From NCBI RefSeq assembly GCF_014205015.1, contig NZ_JACHMO010000001.1, forward strand, positions 4,774,001 to 4,838,000: 64,000 nt of DNA. Direction: 5' to 3'. Both the position numbers and the translations under genes were made by a program. The notes below the pieces were generated by a model that saw only the letters and a program-made list of their open reading frames with translations, searched no databases and had not been told where the DNA came from. Shown here piece after piece: positions 1-8,157 of this stretch (position 1 is its first letter; each line of letters begins with the position of its first letter). Origin of the DNA: Saccharothrix ecbatanensis. Its GTDB lineage: Bacteria > Actinomycetota > Actinomycetes > Mycobacteriales > Pseudonocardiaceae.

Positions 1-2041
1 ACTCGGCCAAGCGGGACCGGACGCGGTCCGGCACCGGCTCGCCGGCACTGGTGTAGGTGTCCGCCGCCGCCCTGACGTGGTCCTGCTCCGCCGCCCGTTC
101 ACCACGACGGGCCGCCACGTCGGCGAGGAGCAGGAGCACGTCGGCGACGTAGCCGGGCGACTTCGTCTCCGCCATCACGGGCAGGGCCTCGCCCAGGAGC
201 CGGGCCGCCTCGTCCACGCGGTCCAAGGCGAGGGTCGGCACGGCGAGCACGGTGCGGACCCGGGCCAGTTCGAGGACCTGGTTCAGCTCCGCCATGATCG
301 ACGCGGACGTGGTGAGCTCGGCCACGGCGTCTTCGTGCCGTCCCAGGTCGGTCAGCGCCTCACCGATCCTGCGGTGTGCCAGTGCCTCGCCGCGCCGCCT
401 GCCCAGCGCCGATTCGATCCCGAGCGCCCGCCGGAAGTACTCCAGCGCGCTCTCGGGATCGCCCTGCTTGCGGGAGATGCGGCCGAGTTGCCGCAACGCG
501 GTGGCGACCGAAGCCCGGTCGCCTTCGCGTTCGGCCAGTTCCAGCGCCGTCGACACTTCACGGGACGCGTCCTCCTGCCGTCCCGCGTTGAGGTAGCCGA
601 TGGCGAGCTGCATCCTGAGCCGGGACTGCGCCACGGCGTGGTGGTCGAGTCGCGCGGCCTCCGCTCCGGCTTCGGACACGGCGATCCAGTCGGCGATGTG
701 GTGCCGGTGCAGGAAGAAGCCGAACATGGCCTCGGCCGTCTGCCAGGTCAGCGCGTGCCAGCCGCGGTCGGCTGCCTCGCGGATCGACTGGACCAGGTTC
801 GCGCGCTCGGTCTCCAGCCAGTCGAGCGCCGGGGCGGCGTGGTCGAACGCCGCGACCGCCGACGCATAGCGCGGTCCGAGGCGAGGCCGGTCCGGCACCA
901 CGGCGAGGTCCGCGGTCACCGCCCGGTCCAGGTACCACTCGACCACTCGGCGCACCACGGCCTCGTTCTCCGTCGCCGGGTCGCCTTCGGTCTGCCGGCG
1001 GGCGTGCAGCCGGAGCAGGTCGTGGAAGCGGAACCGTTCGTCGCCCACTTCCGTGAGGAGGTTCTTCTCCACCAGCTGCTCCACCACCGCACGCACCTCT
1101 TCCTCGGGTTCACCGGCTGCCGCGGCCGCGGCTCCCACACCGAACGACACACCCGGATGCAGGCCGCACCTGCGGTAGACCCGGGCGTGGTGCGCCGGAA
1201 GCTCCGAATAGGACAGATCGAACACCGCCTCGACCGAAAGCTCTTCGTCCAGCTTCAACGCCGTCAGACGTCCCGCGCGCAGAGTCCCGACCTCCATCGA
1301 CAGCGAGCGTTTCGGCCTCGTTGACAGACGGGCGCCCACTACCGACAGGGCGATTGGCAGTCCACCGCAGAGCCTCGCCAGTTCGCGCGCCGCGCCGAGT
1401 TCCGACGCGACCCTCTCACCCAGCGCGCGGGTGAGCAGTTCGACGGAGGCGTTCTCGTCGAACGAGCCGACGTCGACGAACCGGGCGCCATCGGCGGCGA
1501 GCCCGCTCAACCGCCACCGGCTGGTGACCACCACGGCACTGCGGGACGACGCCGGTAACAGCGGCCTGACCTGCGCCGCGGACACCGCGCCGTCCAACAG
1601 CAAGGCCACCGCCCGTTCCGCCGTGAGCGTGCGGAACGCGGCCTGTCTTCGGGCCAACCCCAACGGGATGTCGGCGGACGGGACGCCGAGCGCGAGCAGG
1701 AACCACTCCAGCACTTCCGTGGGGGTGACCGGACCGTCCACGCTGTCGATGCCCAGGTCGACGTACAGCTGACCGTCCGGGAACCGGGAGCTGGCCCCGT
1801 GCAGCCACCGCAGCGCCAGCGACGTCTTGCCCACCCCGCCTGCACCGCTCACCACCGCGACGAGCGCCTCGTCGACGTCCAGCCAGTCGTCCAGCTGGGC
1901 CAACTCCCTGCCCCTGCCGGCGAACAGCTTCGGCGCGGGCGGGAGTTGGTGCGGTATCACCGCTTCGACCCGCGGGCCGTGAAAGTGCACCGCCCCGATG
2001 CTGCCCGCCTGCACCACCTGCCCGCTGACCGTGCCTGACAT
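1..2041 (-). CDS. NLR-like NB-ARC ATPase with TPR C-terminus (partial)
   Basis: Signal-transduction ATPase of the STAND class. About 680 codons are present and the frame is still open at the window edge. Residues 1-22 form a short Gly/Val-rich segment (VVQAGSIGAVHFHG near 9-22) resembling bacterial NLR-associated amyloid motifs. The NB-ARC core follows: Walker A GAGGVGKT near 66-73, Walker B-like VALLLDGA near 145-152, a TSRW sensor near 173 and a GLPIAL motif. The C-terminal half is alpha-helical with TPR-like units rich in paired Ala/Leu/Tyr positions. Unlike AfsR/SARP regulators there is no N-terminal DNA-binding domain, so it is not obviously a transcription factor. The ATG at 2041 puts the Gly/Val segment at the extreme N-terminus. 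One rare TTA leucine codon lies at 1556-1558, which in actinomycetes suggests bldA-dependent, developmentally timed translation. Confidence 0.85.
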   Translation of the reverse strand, partial: MSGTVSGQVVQAGSIGAVHFHGPRVEAVIPHQLPPAPKLFAGRGRELAQLDDWLDVDEALVAVVSGAGGVGKTSLALRWLHGASSRFPDGQLYVDLGIDSVDGPVTPTEVLEWFLLALGVPSADIPLGLARRQAAFRTLTAERAVALLLDGAVSAAQVRPLLPASSRSAVVVTSRWRLSGLAADGARFVDVGSFDENASVELLTRALGERVASELGAARELARLCGGLPIALSVVGARLSTRPKRSLSMEVGTLRAGRLTALKLDEELSVEAVFDLSYSELPAHHARVYRRCGLHPGVSFGVGAAAAAAGEPEEEVRAVVEQLVEKNLLTEVGDERFRFHDLLRLHARRQTEGDPATENEAVVRRVVEWYLDRAVTADLAVVPDRPRLGPRYASAVAAFDHAAPALDWLETERANLVQSIREAADRGWHALTWQTAEAMFGFFLHRHHIADWIAVSEAGAEAARLDHHAVAQSRLRMQLAIGYLNAGRQEDASREVSTALELAEREGDRASVATALRQLGRISRKQGDPESALEYFRRALGIESALGRRRGEALAHRRIGEALTDLGRHEDAVAELTTSASIMAELNQVLELARVRTVLAVPTLALDRVDEAARLLGEALPVMAETKSPGYVADVLLLLADVAARRGERAAEQDHVRAAADTYTSAGEPVPDRVRSRLAE

Positions 2042-2315
2042 GGAATTGTCGCTGCTGTGCGGCAAGTCGCACCCCTCCCCTGACCTCGCCCTCCACCGCA
2101 ACACGCGGCAGGCGATGGGACAACAGACAGGAAGAGTGGTTCGACGGCGATCTCGGCCAGTGGTCCCAAGTTAGGGGGTGATTTCGGTAACGAACAGATA
2201 ACGGTCAGGTCGCGGGCCGGGGACGGTACGTATGCCACTGTGTCCACCGCCCACCGGCGGTCGGGGTTCTACGCAAAGCATGCGCGTACCTACGACGAGG
2301 TGACACATCCTTGAC
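2042..2315. other. Gap upstream of the NB-ARC gene
   Basis: No convincing gene lies between the NB-ARC start and the left boundary of the TnpB element. The short open frames have poor codon bias and no ribosome-binding site. The leftward promoter of the NB-ARC gene should be here, but no confident -10/-35 pair could be picked. Confidence 0.5.
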
Positions 2316-2460
2316 AACCTCCCCTCCCTAGGGGGATTCCCCGTCGGGCTCGCGCCCGGCAGTTCCTGCTTCTTCTCCCCGGAAGGGAGGTTTCGCCAGA
2401 TGCCTCGCCGACTAGCGTCGGGTCGGTCTTACCGCGGCTCCACAGGCTGTGACCGCCTGC
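2316..2460 (-). ncRNA. Candidate omega-RNA (reRNA) of the TnpB element
   Basis: In characterised TnpB elements the guide RNA overlaps the 3' end of tnpB and runs to the right end of the transposon, its guide being the flanking host sequence. The corresponding interval here contains the stem pairs described for the element. If the boundary is right, the guide would match sequence just left of 2316. This is positional inference; nothing shows expression. Confidence 0.3.
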
Positions 2461-3560
2461 CCGGCGGCCAGGATGTTGCGCGCGGCGTTCACGTCGCGGT
2501 CGTGCGAAACCCCGCAACCGGGGCACGTCCACTCCCGCACCCGCAACGGCAGCAGGTCCAGCAGGTACCCGCAGTCCGAGCAGGTCTTGCTGGAGGGAAA
2601 CCACCGGTCCACCACGACCAGGTCGCGGCCGTACCAGTCGCACTTGTACTCCAGCATCGACCGCAACTCCGACCACGACGCGTCGGAAATCGCGCGGGCC
2701 AACGACCTGTTGCGCAGCATGTTGCGAACCGCCAGATCCTCGATCACGACCAGTTGGTTCTCCCGGACGAGTCGAGTGGTCAACTTGTGCAACAGATCCC
2801 GCCGGCGGTCGGCGATACGGGCATGGACACGAGCCACCCGCAACCGGGCCTTGACCCGGTTGGCGGAACCCTTCTCCTTGCGGGCCAGCGCGCGCTGGGC
2901 GTGGGCGAGGCGTTCCCGGTCGCGTCGTTCGTGCTTCGGGTTGGTGATCTTCTCCCCTGTGGAGAGGGTGAGCAGGGAGGTGATCCCGGCGTCGACCCCC
3001 ACGACGCGGTCGACGGGTGGGGCGTGGGCGACGGTGGTCTCGACCAGGATCGACACGTGCCACCGCCCGGCCGGGTCACGCGACACGGTCACCGTGGACG
3101 GCTCGGCACCCTCGGGCAGCGGCCTGGACCACACGATGTCCAGCGGCCCGTCCATCTTCGCCAGGGTGAGCCGCCCGTCACGCCAGCGGAACGCCGACCG
3201 GGTGTACTCCGCCGATGCCCTGCCCCGCTTACGGGACTTGAACCTCGGATACCGGGACCGCTTCTCCCAGAACGCCGCGAACGCCGACTGCAAGTGCCGC
3301 AACGACTGCTGCAACGGCACCGACGACACCTCGTTGAGAAACCCCAACCCGTCGGTCTTCTTCCACTCCGTCAACAGCGCCGACGTCTGCACGTAGTTCA
3401 CCCGACGCCGCTCACCGAACCACGCCGCCGTACGGGCCTCCAACGCCCGGTTGTACACCACCCGCACACACCCGAACGTACGCAACAACTCCACTTCCTG
3501 CACCGCAGAAGGATAGAAGCGGTACCGGAACGCCCGCCTCACCACCGACCCCGACGACAC
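2412..3560 (-). CDS. tnpB: TnpB RNA-guided nuclease / IS605 OrfB transposase
   Basis: A 382-residue TnpB. The N-terminal helix-turn-helix-like domain begins FRYRFYPS. The RuvC core keeps all three expected acidic positions: Asp190 in GVDAGI, Glu274 in VVIEDLAV, and the DRDVNAA motif at 354-360. A four-cysteine zinc finger (CSDC near 327-330, CPGC near 346-349) sits between the last two. Length is typical for the family, so the nuclease looks intact. The frame starts with GTG at 3560; a nearby upstream ATG runs straight into a stop. Family members make RNA-guided double-strand breaks that help retain the element at its donor site. Activity here is inferred from the conserved residues. Confidence 0.9.
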   Translation of the reverse strand: MSSGSVVRRAFRYRFYPSAVQEVELLRTFGCVRVVYNRALEARTAAWFGERRRVNYVQTSALLTEWKKTDGLGFLNEVSSVPLQQSLRHLQSAFAAFWEKRSRYPRFKSRKRGRASAEYTRSAFRWRDGRLTLAKMDGPLDIVWSRPLPEGAEPSTVTVSRDPAGRWHVSILVETTVAHAPPVDRVVGVDAGITSLLTLSTGEKITNPKHERRDRERLAHAQRALARKEKGSANRVKARLRVARVHARIADRRRDLLHKLTTRLVRENQLVVIEDLAVRNMLRNRSLARAISDASWSELRSMLEYKCDWYGRDLVVVDRWFPSSKTCSDCGYLLDLLPLRVREWTCPGCGVSHDRDVNAARNILAAGQAVTACGAAVRPTRR

Positions 3561-3662
3561 GCATCACATCTAACACCCCAGCAAGTGAACCTGCCGATGC
3601 GGGCGAAAGCATCGGTTTCCTCCCCGGCGTGAACGCCGGGGCATCCACCAACAGGAGCCCAG

Positions 3663-5075
3663 ATGACGCGAAACCAGGGGCGGCACCGCTTCTCCCGGCG
3701 CACGAAGCTGACTGCCGGCGTGACCGGGTTGGCACTCACGATCGGCCTGGCCGTCGCGATCAGCACCACCGGCGATCAGGGCACCGCCCAGGCGGACGGG
3801 GCCGACATCTCCCTGTTCACCGACATCACGAAGCAGCAGCGCAACGTGCAAGCGCCCCGGCCGCAACGGGGCGGCAGCACGGGCACGTTCACGGTGGACT
3901 GCGGTCGCAACGAGAACGGCCACTTCAACCCGGACAACTTCATCGCGCAACCCGGCGTCCGCAACGGCGCCGAGCACCTGCACGACTACGTGGGCAACGT
4001 GTCGACCGACGCCGACTCCACCGACGAGAGCCTGCTGGAGGCCGACACCACCTGCAAGAACGGTGACAAGTCGGCCTACTTCTGGCCTGTGGTCCGGATC
4101 GACCGCGAGAACGAGGACGAGGAACCGGGCGAACCGGCCGCCGCCGAGGTCGAATGCCCGGACGTGCAACGAAAACTGCGCAACGTGCCCCGCCAGGCCA
4201 AGGCCGAGGTGGACCGCAACCTCAAGGCGCTCAAGGACCAGATCACCGAGGCCAACGCGAAGCTGAAGGCCGCGGCGGACGTGGACGACGCGAACTTCGT
4301 CAACAACACCGTCCTCAAGCCGTTGCGGGACAAGCGGACCGCGACGATCGACCGGATCGTCCAGGCCGTCGACCGGGTCGCGGAACGCCCGCGCGGGCTG
4401 AAGAGGCTCGCGCCGTGCACCGTGAAGGACGGCGACGCCAACGACGCCCGGGTCGCCGAAGCGGCGCAGGAAGCCGAAGCGGACGCGCCGGAGAAGGGCG
4501 ACGGCAAGAGCGCCAGCGACGAGAACGAGTTGCCCGGCAACGAGGGCGAGATCCAGCGCCCCGAGGCCGTGGACATCACCTTCCGCGGCAGCCCGGTCGA
4601 CAAGGTCGAGGCCATGCCGCAGTTCCTCCGGGTCCTGTACGGCGACGCGAAGGTCTCCACGAACGGCCCGAAGAACGCGCGGAAGTCGTGGACCTGCACC
4701 GGGTTCGAGGACAAGGTGCTGATGGACAAGTACCCGATCTGCCCGGAAGGCAGCAAGGTCAAGCGCGTCCACGACTTCGCCAGCTGCTGGGACGGCAAGA
4801 ACACCGACAGCGCCAACCACCGCGACCACATCGTCTACCCGAACGGGAACGGCAAGTGCCCCAGGGGTTTCAAGGCCGTGCCGCAACTGCGGATCAGCCT
4901 GACCTACGACATCCCGCGGGACGTGCAGCTCGCCGGGCAGTACGCCGTGGACGCGTTCCCGCAGGAGGAGCACAACCCGTTCTCCGACCACGACGACTTC
5001 GCGAACGTCATGTCCGAGGAGATCATGGACCGGCTGGTGGACTGCGTGAACTCCGGCCGCAGGTGCGGGGAGTGA
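3663..5075 (+). CDS. Secreted DUF1996-domain protein
   Basis: A 470-residue secreted protein. A basic start followed by a hydrophobic segment (near 14-34, LTAGVTGLALTIGLAVAIS) is a signal peptide. The mature part has DUF1996 hallmarks: LHDYVG near 100, an FRGSP/PQFLR region, RDHIVYPNG and a late DIPRDVQLAG segment. The family shares a conserved His/Asp/Cys set and is often found with secreted carbohydrate-active proteins in actinomycetes and fungi, but its activity is not established. A 60-80 residue Lys/Glu-rich helical insert (about 160-240) splits the domain. AGGAG lies just upstream of the ATG. The 3'-most hairpin of the TnpB element ends 21 bases before this start, so the native upstream region has probably been replaced. 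Confidence 0.85.
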   Translation: MTRNQGRHRFSRRTKLTAGVTGLALTIGLAVAISTTGDQGTAQADGADISLFTDITKQQRNVQAPRPQRGGSTGTFTVDCGRNENGHFNPDNFIAQPGVRNGAEHLHDYVGNVSTDADSTDESLLEADTTCKNGDKSAYFWPVVRIDRENEDEEPGEPAAAEVECPDVQRKLRNVPRQAKAEVDRNLKALKDQITEANAKLKAAADVDDANFVNNTVLKPLRDKRTATIDRIVQAVDRVAERPRGLKRLAPCTVKDGDANDARVAEAAQEAEADAPEKGDGKSASDENELPGNEGEIQRPEAVDITFRGSPVDKVEAMPQFLRVLYGDAKVSTNGPKNARKSWTCTGFEDKVLMDKYPICPEGSKVKRVHDFASCWDGKNTDSANHRDHIVYPNGNGKCPRGFKAVPQLRISLTYDIPRDVQLAGQYAVDAFPQEEHNPFSDHDDFANVMSEEIMDRLVDCVNSGRRCGE

Positions 5076-5104
5076 CGACGGTCCAGGCGTGAGGTGACAA
5101 GGAC

Positions 5105-5142
5105 GCCATCCCCGACCCGCGCGGCGGCCGGTCGGGGATGGC
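5105..5142. terminator. Bidirectional terminator-like hairpin
   Basis: GCCATCCCCGACC (5105-5117) pairs perfectly with GGTCGGGGATGGC (5130-5142), loop 12 bases. It lies between convergent genes (DUF1996 ending 5075, PucR ending 5154), as expected for a shared terminator. There is no U-tract, which is common in high-GC actinomycetes. Confidence 0.75.
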
Positions 5143-5153
5143 CCACCTCCAGG

Positions 5154-6647
5154 TCAACCGGCTTGGAGTGCCAGGTACAGGTCGACGCGTTCGGCGAAGT
5201 CCGAGAGGTCCACGCCGAGCAGGTCCTCGACCCGCCCCACCCGGTACCGGAGGGTGTTCACGTGGACGTGGAGGCGGGCGGCGGCTGTGGTCCAGGAGCC
5301 GGAGCAGTCGAGGAACGTCCGGAGCGTGCCGACGAGGTCCGAGCCGTGTTCGGCGTCGTAGTCCAGCACCGGCCCCAGGAGTCTGCGGCGCAGTGAACGG
5401 CGCAGTTCCTCCGGCACGCCTGCCAGCAGGAGCTGGTGCAGGGCGATCTCCTCCCCCGCCACCACGCACGTCCGCCCCGAACGCCGCTCACCCAGCCGCC
5501 GCGCGTGCGACGCCTCGTCCGCCGCACCACGCAGCCCCGCGTGCCCGACCGGTGACGAGATCCCCACCAGCACCCTGGTCGACCGCAGCCCCGGCTCCAA
5601 CGTCCGCAACGCCGACCGCACGCCCTCGGTCCACGACCCGGACGGCACCAGCGCGTAGACCTCCGCCCCGACAGCGGCCACCAGGAACGTCGGCGTGACG
5701 GCGGCCAGCACCTCCTCCACCAGCGCCACGGCCTGCTCGGGCCGACCGTCCGACACCGAAGCCGCCACCACCCGCAGCGGCACGTCCGGGTCCCACCCGA
5801 CGGCGGCCACCCGGGCACCGACATCACCGCCGGCGAACACCTCGCGCAGCAACGGCCCGGCCGCCCGGTTCTCGATCTCCCGCCCCTGCACGACCCGCGC
5901 CCGCTCCACCCCGGCCAGGCTGGCCAGCTCGGCGGCCACGTCGTCCCGCGCACGGTCGCCGGCGACCACCAGGATCCACCCCGTCAACCGCGAACCGCCG
6001 CGCGTGGACACCGGCAGCAACGTCACACCGCGCACCACCTTGGGCAGCCGGTCGGCCAGCAGGAACTCGCGGACCAGCGCCGCGGCCTCGGGCAGCTCGG
6101 GTCCGGCGACCACGTGACCGGTGCACGACAGGACCCAGCACGGCGCGTCCAGCTCCGCCGCACCGACCGCCACCAGCTCCGACAGCCCACCACCGTCGGC
6201 GACCACGGTCAGCAGCCGCCGGTGCCGGCCGAGCTGCGCCCCCGCGTCGCCCACCCGTTCGGCGGCCAGCTCCAGCACCACCCGTTCGGTGATGGCCGCG
6301 AACGACAAGTCGACCGGCACCTCCAGCAGCGGCACGCCGTGCCGTTGGCACGCCTCGATCAGCGCTTCGGGCAATTCGCCGACATCGGGTGAGCTGGCTG
6401 CCAACGCGGCCACTCCGGAAGACGCCAAAGACGAGACGAACTGTTCACAATCGGCCGCCGTGCGATGCCACAACAACCCGGAAAGCACCAGCTCACCACC
6501 GGACAGGTAACGGGCGGGATCGGGCAGTTCGGTGCCATAGAGCCTGGTCACGGGCCTGTCCAGCCACTCGGCGCCGCTGACCAGCCGCAGCCGGAGTTCC
6601 GGCATCCCGAGCAGGCTGCGCACCAGCAACACGCCCGCCTCCTCCAC
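5154..6647 (-). CDS. pucR: PucR-family transcriptional regulator
   Basis: A regulator of about 497 residues. The N-terminal purine-catabolism (PucR) domain reads GVLLVRSLLGMPELRLRLVSG and then LSGGELVLSG. The C-terminus carries the PucR helix-turn-helix (SWTTAAARLHVHVNTLRYRV, then RVEDLLGVDL). The frame can extend upstream to 6695, but the GTG at 6647 is preceded by a GAGCGG-like site and starts at the conserved domain edge, so it is preferred. It is transcribed away from the xanthine dehydrogenase genes, with about 160 bp between them, which makes it the probable local regulator of purine catabolism. Confidence 0.85.
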   Translation of the reverse strand: MEEAGVLLVRSLLGMPELRLRLVSGAEWLDRPVTRLYGTELPDPARYLSGGELVLSGLLWHRTAADCEQFVSSLASSGVAALAASSPDVGELPEALIEACQRHGVPLLEVPVDLSFAAITERVVLELAAERVGDAGAQLGRHRRLLTVVADGGGLSELVAVGAAELDAPCWVLSCTGHVVAGPELPEAAALVREFLLADRLPKVVRGVTLLPVSTRGGSRLTGWILVVAGDRARDDVAAELASLAGVERARVVQGREIENRAAGPLLREVFAGGDVGARVAAVGWDPDVPLRVVAASVSDGRPEQAVALVEEVLAAVTPTFLVAAVGAEVYALVPSGSWTEGVRSALRTLEPGLRSTRVLVGISSPVGHAGLRGAADEASHARRLGERRSGRTCVVAGEEIALHQLLLAGVPEELRRSLRRRLLGPVLDYDAEHGSDLVGTLRTFLDCSGSWTTAAARLHVHVNTLRYRVGRVEDLLGVDLSDFAERVDLYLALQAG

Positions 6648-6680
6648 GTCACACCGCTCGTTTACCTTCGTCCGATCGTG

Positions 6681-6714
6681 TTTGTAGGAAAGCACAAATC
6701 CACTGCCTGTAGGA
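6681..6714. promoter_or_regulatory. Possible regulatory repeats in the pucR/xdh divergent gap
   Basis: TTTGT (6681-6685) and ACAAA (6694-6698) are inverted, and TGTAGGA is repeated at 6683 and 6708, 25 bp apart. Both sit midway between pucR and the xanthine dehydrogenase operon. No PucR consensus from this lineage was available to match, so operator status is only suggested by position. Confidence 0.3.
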
Positions 6715-6808
6715 GCCTGGGATTCATGCGGCGCCGCCGTAGCCGATCACCCGTCCAGGTCTGTGTACTGGCTCACACACCGCGCACGTCCAGACACCGA
6801 GGTAGCCG

Positions 6809-7681
6809 ATGGATTTCCTCCGCCCCGACACCCTCGCCGAGGCGCTGGCCCACAAGGCCGAGCGCCCCGACGCCGTGCCCATCGCCGGCGGCACGGACGT
6901 GATGGTGGAGCTGAACTTCGACCACCGCCGTCCCGCCGCGCTGCTCGACCTGACCCGGATCGCCGAGCTGCGGACCTGGGACGAGGACGACGGCGCGGTG
7001 CGCATCGGGGCCGCCGTCCCGTACACGCGGATCATCGAGGAGTTGGGCGGGCGGCTGCCGGGCTTGGCGATGGCGTCCCGCACGGTCGGCTCACCGCAGA
7101 TCCGCAACCGGGGCACGGTCGGCGGCAACCTCGGCGCGGCCTCCCCCGCCGGTGACACGCACCCCGTCCTGCTCGCCGCGGGCGCGACGGTGGAGGCCGC
7201 CTCGACCAGGGGCACCCGGCTCATCCCGGCCACCGACTTCTACCTGGGCGTGAAGCGGCACGCGCTGGAGCCGGACGAGCTGATCACGGCGGTCCACGTG
7301 CCGGTCACACACGCGCCGCAGCAGTTCTCGAAGGTCGGCACGCGCAACGCCATGGTGATCGCGGTGTGCTCGTTCGCCGTCGCCCTGCACCCGGCGCAGA
7401 GCCGGGTCGGCGCGGCGGTCGGCAGTGCCGCTCCCACGCCACGCCGGGCGTCGGCCGCCGAGGAGTTCCTGTCCGCCGAGCTGACGTCCACGAACCAGTG
7501 GGAGTCGCCGAAACCGTTGCTGGACTCGGTGAAACGGCGGTTCGGCGACCTGGTCGCGGAGGCCGCGAGCCCGATCGACGACGTGCGCGGCTCGGCCGCG
7601 TACCGCAAGCACGCCCTCTCCGTGCTGGCCCGCCGCACGCTCGGCTGGGCCTGGCAGGACTACTCCGGGAAGGTGGCCTGA
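6809..7681 (+). CDS. Xanthine dehydrogenase, FAD-binding subunit
   Basis: 290 residues, medium (FAD) subunit of a molybdenum hydroxylase. The FAD-contact motifs are PIAGGTDVMVEL near 29-40 and GSPQIRNRGTVGGNLGAASP near 95-114, followed by a CO-dehydrogenase-flavoprotein C-terminal domain. It passes electrons from the iron-sulphur subunit to NAD or another acceptor. It is the first gene of the operon and ends 2 bp before the 2Fe-2S subunit. The separate FAD / 2Fe-2S / Mo arrangement is the usual bacterial three-subunit form. Confidence 0.88.
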   Translation: MDFLRPDTLAEALAHKAERPDAVPIAGGTDVMVELNFDHRRPAALLDLTRIAELRTWDEDDGAVRIGAAVPYTRIIEELGGRLPGLAMASRTVGSPQIRNRGTVGGNLGAASPAGDTHPVLLAAGATVEAASTRGTRLIPATDFYLGVKRHALEPDELITAVHVPVTHAPQQFSKVGTRNAMVIAVCSFAVALHPAQSRVGAAVGSAAPTPRRASAAEEFLSAELTSTNQWESPKPLLDSVKRRFGDLVAEAASPIDDVRGSAAYRKHALSVLARRTLGWAWQDYSGKVA

Positions 7682-7683
7682 GC

Positions 7684-8157
7684 ATGCGCGTGAACGTGAC
7701 GGTGAACGGCGAGCAGCGGCAGGCCGACGACGTGTGGGAAGGCGAGAGCCTGCTGTACCTGCTCCGCGAGCGGCTGGGGCTGCCCGGTTCCAAGAACGCC
7801 TGTGAGCAGGGCGAATGCGGCTCGTGCACGGTCTACCTGGACAGCGTGCCGGTGTGCGCCTGCCTGGTGGCCGCGGGTCAGGCGCAGGACCGTGAGGTGC
7901 GGACGGTGGAGGGGTTGGTCCAGGGCGATCGGCTCGACCCGGTGCAGGAGGCGTTCGTGGACGCGGGCGCGGTGCAGTGCGGGTTCTGCACGCCCGGTCT
8001 GGTGGTCGCCGCGCACGACCTGCTCGACCGGGTGCCGAAGCCCAGCGACCCGGAGATCCGCGAGGCGTTGGCCGGGAACCTGTGCCGCTGCACGGGTTAC
8101 GAGAAGATCCTGGACGCGGTGCGCCTCGCAGCGAGCCGCAAAGAGGCCGGCGCATGA
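7684..8157 (+). CDS. Xanthine dehydrogenase, 2Fe-2S subunit
   Basis: 157 residues, small iron-sulphur subunit. The N-terminal plant-ferredoxin cluster is bound by CEQGECGSC, and the C-terminal helical cluster by CGFC and CRC in LAGNLCRCTGY. All eight cysteines expected for two 2Fe-2S centres are present. Its stop overlaps the start of the next gene (ATGA), indicating translational coupling. Confidence 0.92.
   Translation: MRVNVTVNGEQRQADDVWEGESLLYLLRERLGLPGSKNACEQGECGSCTVYLDSVPVCACLVAAGQAQDREVRTVEGLVQGDRLDPVQEAFVDAGAVQCGFCTPGLVVAAHDLLDRVPKPSDPEIREALAGNLCRCTGYEKILDAVRLAASRKEAGA

Larger units (their letters stand above)
2316..3641 (-). mobile_element. Solitary TnpB element, IS200/IS605 superfamily (IS1341-like)
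   Basis: A tnpB gene without tnpA is flanked by structured ends. On the 3' side, AACCTCCC (2316-2323) and GGGAGGTT (2385-2392) are inverted, with a small CGGGC/GCCCG hairpin between them (near 2345-2358). On the 5' side are two hairpins: CCGATGC/GCATCGG (3594-3615) and CCCCGGCG/CGCCGGGG with a four-base loop (3622-3641). Subterminal hairpins rather than terminal inverted repeats fit the IS200/IS605 family. The limits given are the outermost stems; true ends and target motif cannot be fixed without an empty site. Mobility would need a TnpA supplied in trans. Confidence 0.7.

Noticed and set aside
2316..3641. Complete autonomous IS605 element
   Set aside because: No tnpA (Y1 transposase) frame on either side.
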